DNA of 64,000 nt from Albugo candida. Its lineage: Eukaryota > Oomycota > Peronosporomycetes > Albuginales. Every line of letters starts with the position of its first letter. Within the stretch, counting starts at the first letter, position 1. Shown one piece after another: positions 60,888 through 64,000 of the stretch. The translations under genes were made by a program, and so were the position numbers. The notes beneath the pieces were generated by a model. The model was not told the origin of the DNA. It searched no databases and saw nothing but the letters and a program-made list of their open reading frames with translations. The stretch spans positions 62,001 through 126,000 of the forward strand of contig JBDOQK010000004.1 in NCBI GenBank assembly GCA_040437565.1, in the 5' to 3' direction.

Positions 60888-63688
60888 ATGGCTCCTGTAA
60901 ATGAGATACTGCAAAGCAGTACAAGCACCATTCCACGATATCCAATTCCTGTGTCTGTGGACTTTGGAACGATAATGCATTCGGTTCCCTCACATAACAA
61001 TGAGTTTTCGATTGAAGAAGATATAACGTATTCACAGGAAATGCTGCATGATCTATCCGTGCAAGAAACCCAAGCTCATGTGTACCTGGAGTTGGACCAA
61101 GAATTCACAAAAATACTGAATGATGATGAATTGAACAACATGATCCAACTCAATATGACTACAATACCTCTTTCTGATGTCTCAAGTCCCGTTGTGATCG
61201 GTCGTGACAAGTTTAAAGTCGTTTTTGGCGAGCAAATTCGAAAAGCGTCGACTTCACTGCTGAGTCGGAAGCATTGCTTATTTCATGTGAGTAAAATGGG
61301 TGGGAACGGTCCTTCGGGGTATTCTGTTTCCGTCGAAAATACCAGTACCAATGGAATTGAGGTCAATGGCGAACCCGTTCCTCGAGGAAGGACGAAATCG
61401 CTCGCTTGTGGAGATGCTGTGACATTGCTCCGTCTTCCGCAAAGTCAGGTCGGTCTATCATCTCACCTTGTGGATCCACAGAGCTCAACTGCGCACTTAG
61501 GCATTATCGAATCTTGCGATACGCTACACTTTATTTGACGAATCATCACCTGATCCGATCTACAATCATCATGTTGGAAGGCTCCTTGTCGATGAAATTA
61601 GCGTGACCAGTGAAAATCAAGACAATATGGTGATTACTGAGGATGAACGACATGCTCAAAATGTGTCTTTAGTCCAACAAACAAACTCGGGAGAATCATT
61701 TCGATGTGTAAGTGCGTTCCATTGAAAGTCAATTACTTTGACTGAACGCGCTTGTAGTCGGTGATGCTTGCACATTCGATATTGACAGATACGACAGACA
61801 CAAAGGTGAGCCAACGATTTGAGATGCGGAATTTGACTCACAACACGCCTGCTCCAGTTTAGCGATTTCAGAGATGAACTTCATTTGATGCTCTCCCCAA
61901 TTCTTTCGCACGGCTATATACAAGTATGCAAATGTCCAAGTTATTATGTTACATCACCATTCACCACAACTATACAGGTCGATTACGATACAGCAACGGA
62001 GACAGCATTGGAAAAAGCTGTGCAAACGACAGATTTAGTGATATTGGCTGAAAGTACGAGTACCTCACAAATGCAACAGATGCAAGGAATGACTTATAAT
62101 CCACTAGTAAAGCACTCGTTGGATCGACGTGGAATTATTCTGGTGAACGAAAATGGACTTCCGGAAACTCTCGAGAATACAAAGCTCAGAGAAATATGCC
62201 AAGGTATGGCAGCATACACGTTTAGTACGCCAAGTGACACACCTTCCTCATTCGGTCATTTATAGCGGCAGCACCGTCCAAACTTATCGTCGTTTTGTCG
62301 GAAGACTCTTCATGTGGTATGTTGGCATCGTATTTTCTCGAAATCATATTGAGACTCAGACGCCATACAGCAAAATCTCTTTTCGCTTGTGGAATTCCTC
62401 GTGTCATTTACGCGACTTCAAAGAACAAATACAGGCGACAAGTCGGTACTTTTATCCGGTACGAAAATGGCAAGTACTTTGGGCAACCCTTTCTGACCAT
62501 ACGCTTATCAGAATACTTATCGGTGGAATACTTCATGAATTCTCAATGAAGATGTGTTTTGAAAACGCTAAAAGTATGGCCTTCGAAGATTCAAAAACCA
62601 AAGACCAAAGTTTCGATCAAGTTGAGCTCTTCTCGACATTCAACGACCATACTGCCGTCCAAACCGAAGCAAAACAATTCAACACAAAGTGGGAAACCAT
62701 CGTAAAACAGAACTTTGTCAGCCTGAGCTCCTTCGTACTTCCCGATCCACCCGAACGTCTCGTTGATCGTAATCAGGAGATCGCCGAGGTATTTTTTCCC
62801 ACCTTCTGCCTCCAACTTTGTTGTATTCACCGTCTTACTACAGATTGTCAACTTTATAAGAACAAGTCCAGCTCGAGTGTGCAACTTGCATGGCCAGGAA
62901 GGTATCGGGAAGTCGACTATAGCTATTCACGTGGCGAAATACATCAGTCGGATGGTACGTTGCTCTCAAAGCATTCAGTATATATCACTTGGAGATTACG
63001 AGCGGAATATTCTCACCGAACAAGACGTCACCAATGTGGAGGCCACGTACGATTTCAATGTCGCGCTATTGAATCAGCTTCACAGCGACATTGAGGAGCT
63101 CAATACAGCCGTCAAGATGTGCGTTGTTGACTCCTATTTCCGCACAACTAAAGTCGAATGTACTGGCCGTTAGGGACGACTCGAGCTCGAGACTATTAAT
63201 TCTCGATGGCTGTGATTTCTATGTGGAAGCTCCAATTTGTGATTTTGTATCAGAGATCCTGCGTCAGTTTCCGAGCATGAAAGTGAGTATTCGACACAAC
63301 CAGTAACTTTATTCACTCTTTTGTATGCTTTAGATCATAACAACGTCAAGAAACAAGCTGCCGATCACCTCACAGACTTTAGCGAATGTCACCATAGGTT
63401 TGGAAATTCATTCTCTTACTGAAGAAAGCGCTGCAAAACTACTGATTGCATACTGCGAGGAGCCAATCGTCCGAAACAAATTGAAGAAATGTAAGTGGAA
63501 TTTCACATTGCGTGCTTTCGACATCTCCGTATTCATTGTTGATTGCAGCATCCGCGGACTGGCAATCTGACGACATGATCACTGTTATTCAGCAGCATCC
63601 AGCGGTAAAGCGTCTTCGTGGGAACCCATCACTACTGCGTCAATTAGCGCGCGAAATGCCGACAAAAGCAATGGATGAGCTCATTTGA
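60888..63688 (+). CDS. FHA / CHAT-like / NB-ARC STAND-type NTPase
   Basis: Twelve exons deduced by eye (60888-61448, 61501-61707, 61758-61805, 61858-61923, 61978-62203, 62266-62316, 62371-62473, 62512-62788, 62844-63118, 63174-63282, 63334-63490, 63549-63688). They sum to 2220 nt, 739 residues, in frame throughout. Residues about 98-185 form an FHA domain with 'IGRDKF', 'LLSRKHCLFH' and 'ENTSTNGIEVNG', the canonical phospho-threonine site. Residues about 250-420 follow the CHAT layout ('SDFRDELHLMLSPILSHGYI', 'TDLVILAEST', 'LREICQAAAPSKLIVVLSED', 'AKSLFACGIPRVIYATSKN', 'FSMKMCFENAKS'), but the His and Cys catalytic motifs are not seen. Residues about 490-739 are NB-ARC: 'NLHGQEGIGKSTIAIHVAKY' (Walker A), 'LLILDGCDF' (Walker B), 'IITTSRNKLP' (sensor) and 'RGNPSLLRQLA'. 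No C-terminal repeats follow. It probably acts as a phospho-dependent signalling switch. Confidence 0.75.
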
Positions 63689-63857
63689 AGGGAATGCACA
63701 CAACAAGTACGATAAGACGGTCATTGTAATTGTAACACAGAAAATCGATCGAATTTGTCAGAAGAATCGACGGCACAATCAATTGAAAACGCAAATCTAT
63801 TGCGGCTGCACAGCTTAAAATCAGTAAGGCGATTTGAAGAAATAAGCATCCGCTACT

Positions 63858-64000
63858 CTAATTCCGGTTGGTACGCATCCGAAGAGCTTTTCGGCGCTTC
63901 CTGTGCTTGTGCTTGTTCATTTTCTTCTTTCGCTTCTTAAGCACGCTATCCGCATAAATCATGTCCACTTGCTGCAGCATCTCAGTTAAGTCACAGGTTA
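63858..64000 (-). CDS. mS38/COX24-type small basic protein, C-terminal part
   Basis: The open frame enters from the right edge and ends at a TAG at 63858-63860. The last 30 residues read 'DSVLKKRKKKMNKHKHRKRR' then 'KALRMRTNRN', matching the KRKKKMNKHK signature of the mitochondrial ribosomal protein mS38 (yeast Cox24, human AURKAIP1). That protein sits near the decoding centre of the small mitoribosomal subunit. The start lies outside the window. It converges on the STAND gene, with 170 bp between the stops. Confidence 0.75.
   Translation of the reverse strand, partial: TCDLTEMLQQVDMIYADSVLKKRKKKMNKHKHRKRRKALRMRTNRN

Noticed and set aside
61858-62473. TIR domain in the middle of the STAND protein
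   Set aside because: The strand pattern, the 'LREIC...APSKLIVVLS' and 'GIPRVIYAT' blocks and the adjacency to NB-ARC fit CHAT better; no TIR box motifs were seen.
1-64000. CRISPR arrays, tRNA and rRNA genes
   Set aside because: No regularly spaced repeats, cloverleaf-like sequences or rRNA-like stretches were noticed; the genome is eukaryotic.

Overview
The window reads as a piece of a small, gene-dense eukaryotic nuclear genome, most likely an oomycete. A white-rust-like organism (Albugo) would fit, but that is inference. The evidence is: genes 20-300 bp apart on both strands; tiny GT-AG introns (mostly 35-65 nt); a two-domain phosphagen kinase of the kind known from Phytophthora; a plant-type NPL4 without the zinc finger; a Copia-like retroelement; and conserved eukaryotic housekeeping genes. 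Exon structures below were worked out by eye from reading frames and splice signals.

Layout. 1-2.2 kb (-): 5' part of a giant bridge-like lipid-transfer protein. 3.5-7.0 kb: a decayed coiled-coil gene family copy (A) full of internal inverted segments, plus a degenerate repeat module. 7.4-14.3 kb: PP2C phosphatase, proteasome alpha5, membrane-anchored uridine kinase-like protein, NPL4 and ATAD3. 14.7-19.3 kb (-): decayed Copia-type retroelement. 19.8-22.4 kb: family copy B and a truncated pseudogene of the 41.7 kb gene. 22.7-30.1 kb: annexin, cyclophilin H, aspartyl-tRNA synthetase, two small genes, family copy E. 30.6-43.7 kb: FANCB-like protein, ABHD4/5-type hydrolase, Lys/Arg-rich protein, V-ATPase subunit C, nucleoplasmin-like FKBP, an orphan with a hydrophobic N-terminus, and a helical orphan. 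43.7-49.7 kb: repeat-rich block with family copies C and D in tandem, a probable solo LTR and a second copy of the degenerate module. 50.4-64 kb: a broken PH-domain kinase, tandem phosphagen kinase, two orphans (one with a CCT motif), PIG-T, sulfotransferase-like protein, a small basic orphan, a multi-exon FHA / CHAT-like / NB-ARC protein, and the 3' end of an mS38/COX24-type gene.

The housekeeping genes do not form one pathway. The most unusual gene is at 60.9-63.7 kb. It spells an FHA domain, a CHAT-like region in which I cannot find the catalytic His and Cys motifs, and an NB-ARC NTPase with no C-terminal repeats, so it looks like a stripped-down STAND signalling switch. The second unusual element is the dispersed coiled-coil family (A-E), whose copies carry internal inversions and sit next to two alternative upstream modules.

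Caution: there are 21 runs of N, each exactly 100 long. Fifteen are flanked by the same sequence on both sides (16-677 bp), and two more by near-identical sequence, so local 'duplications' at gaps are mostly assembly artefacts. At the V-ATPase C gene the two flanks differ only in introns and at synonymous sites, which points to two haplotypes.
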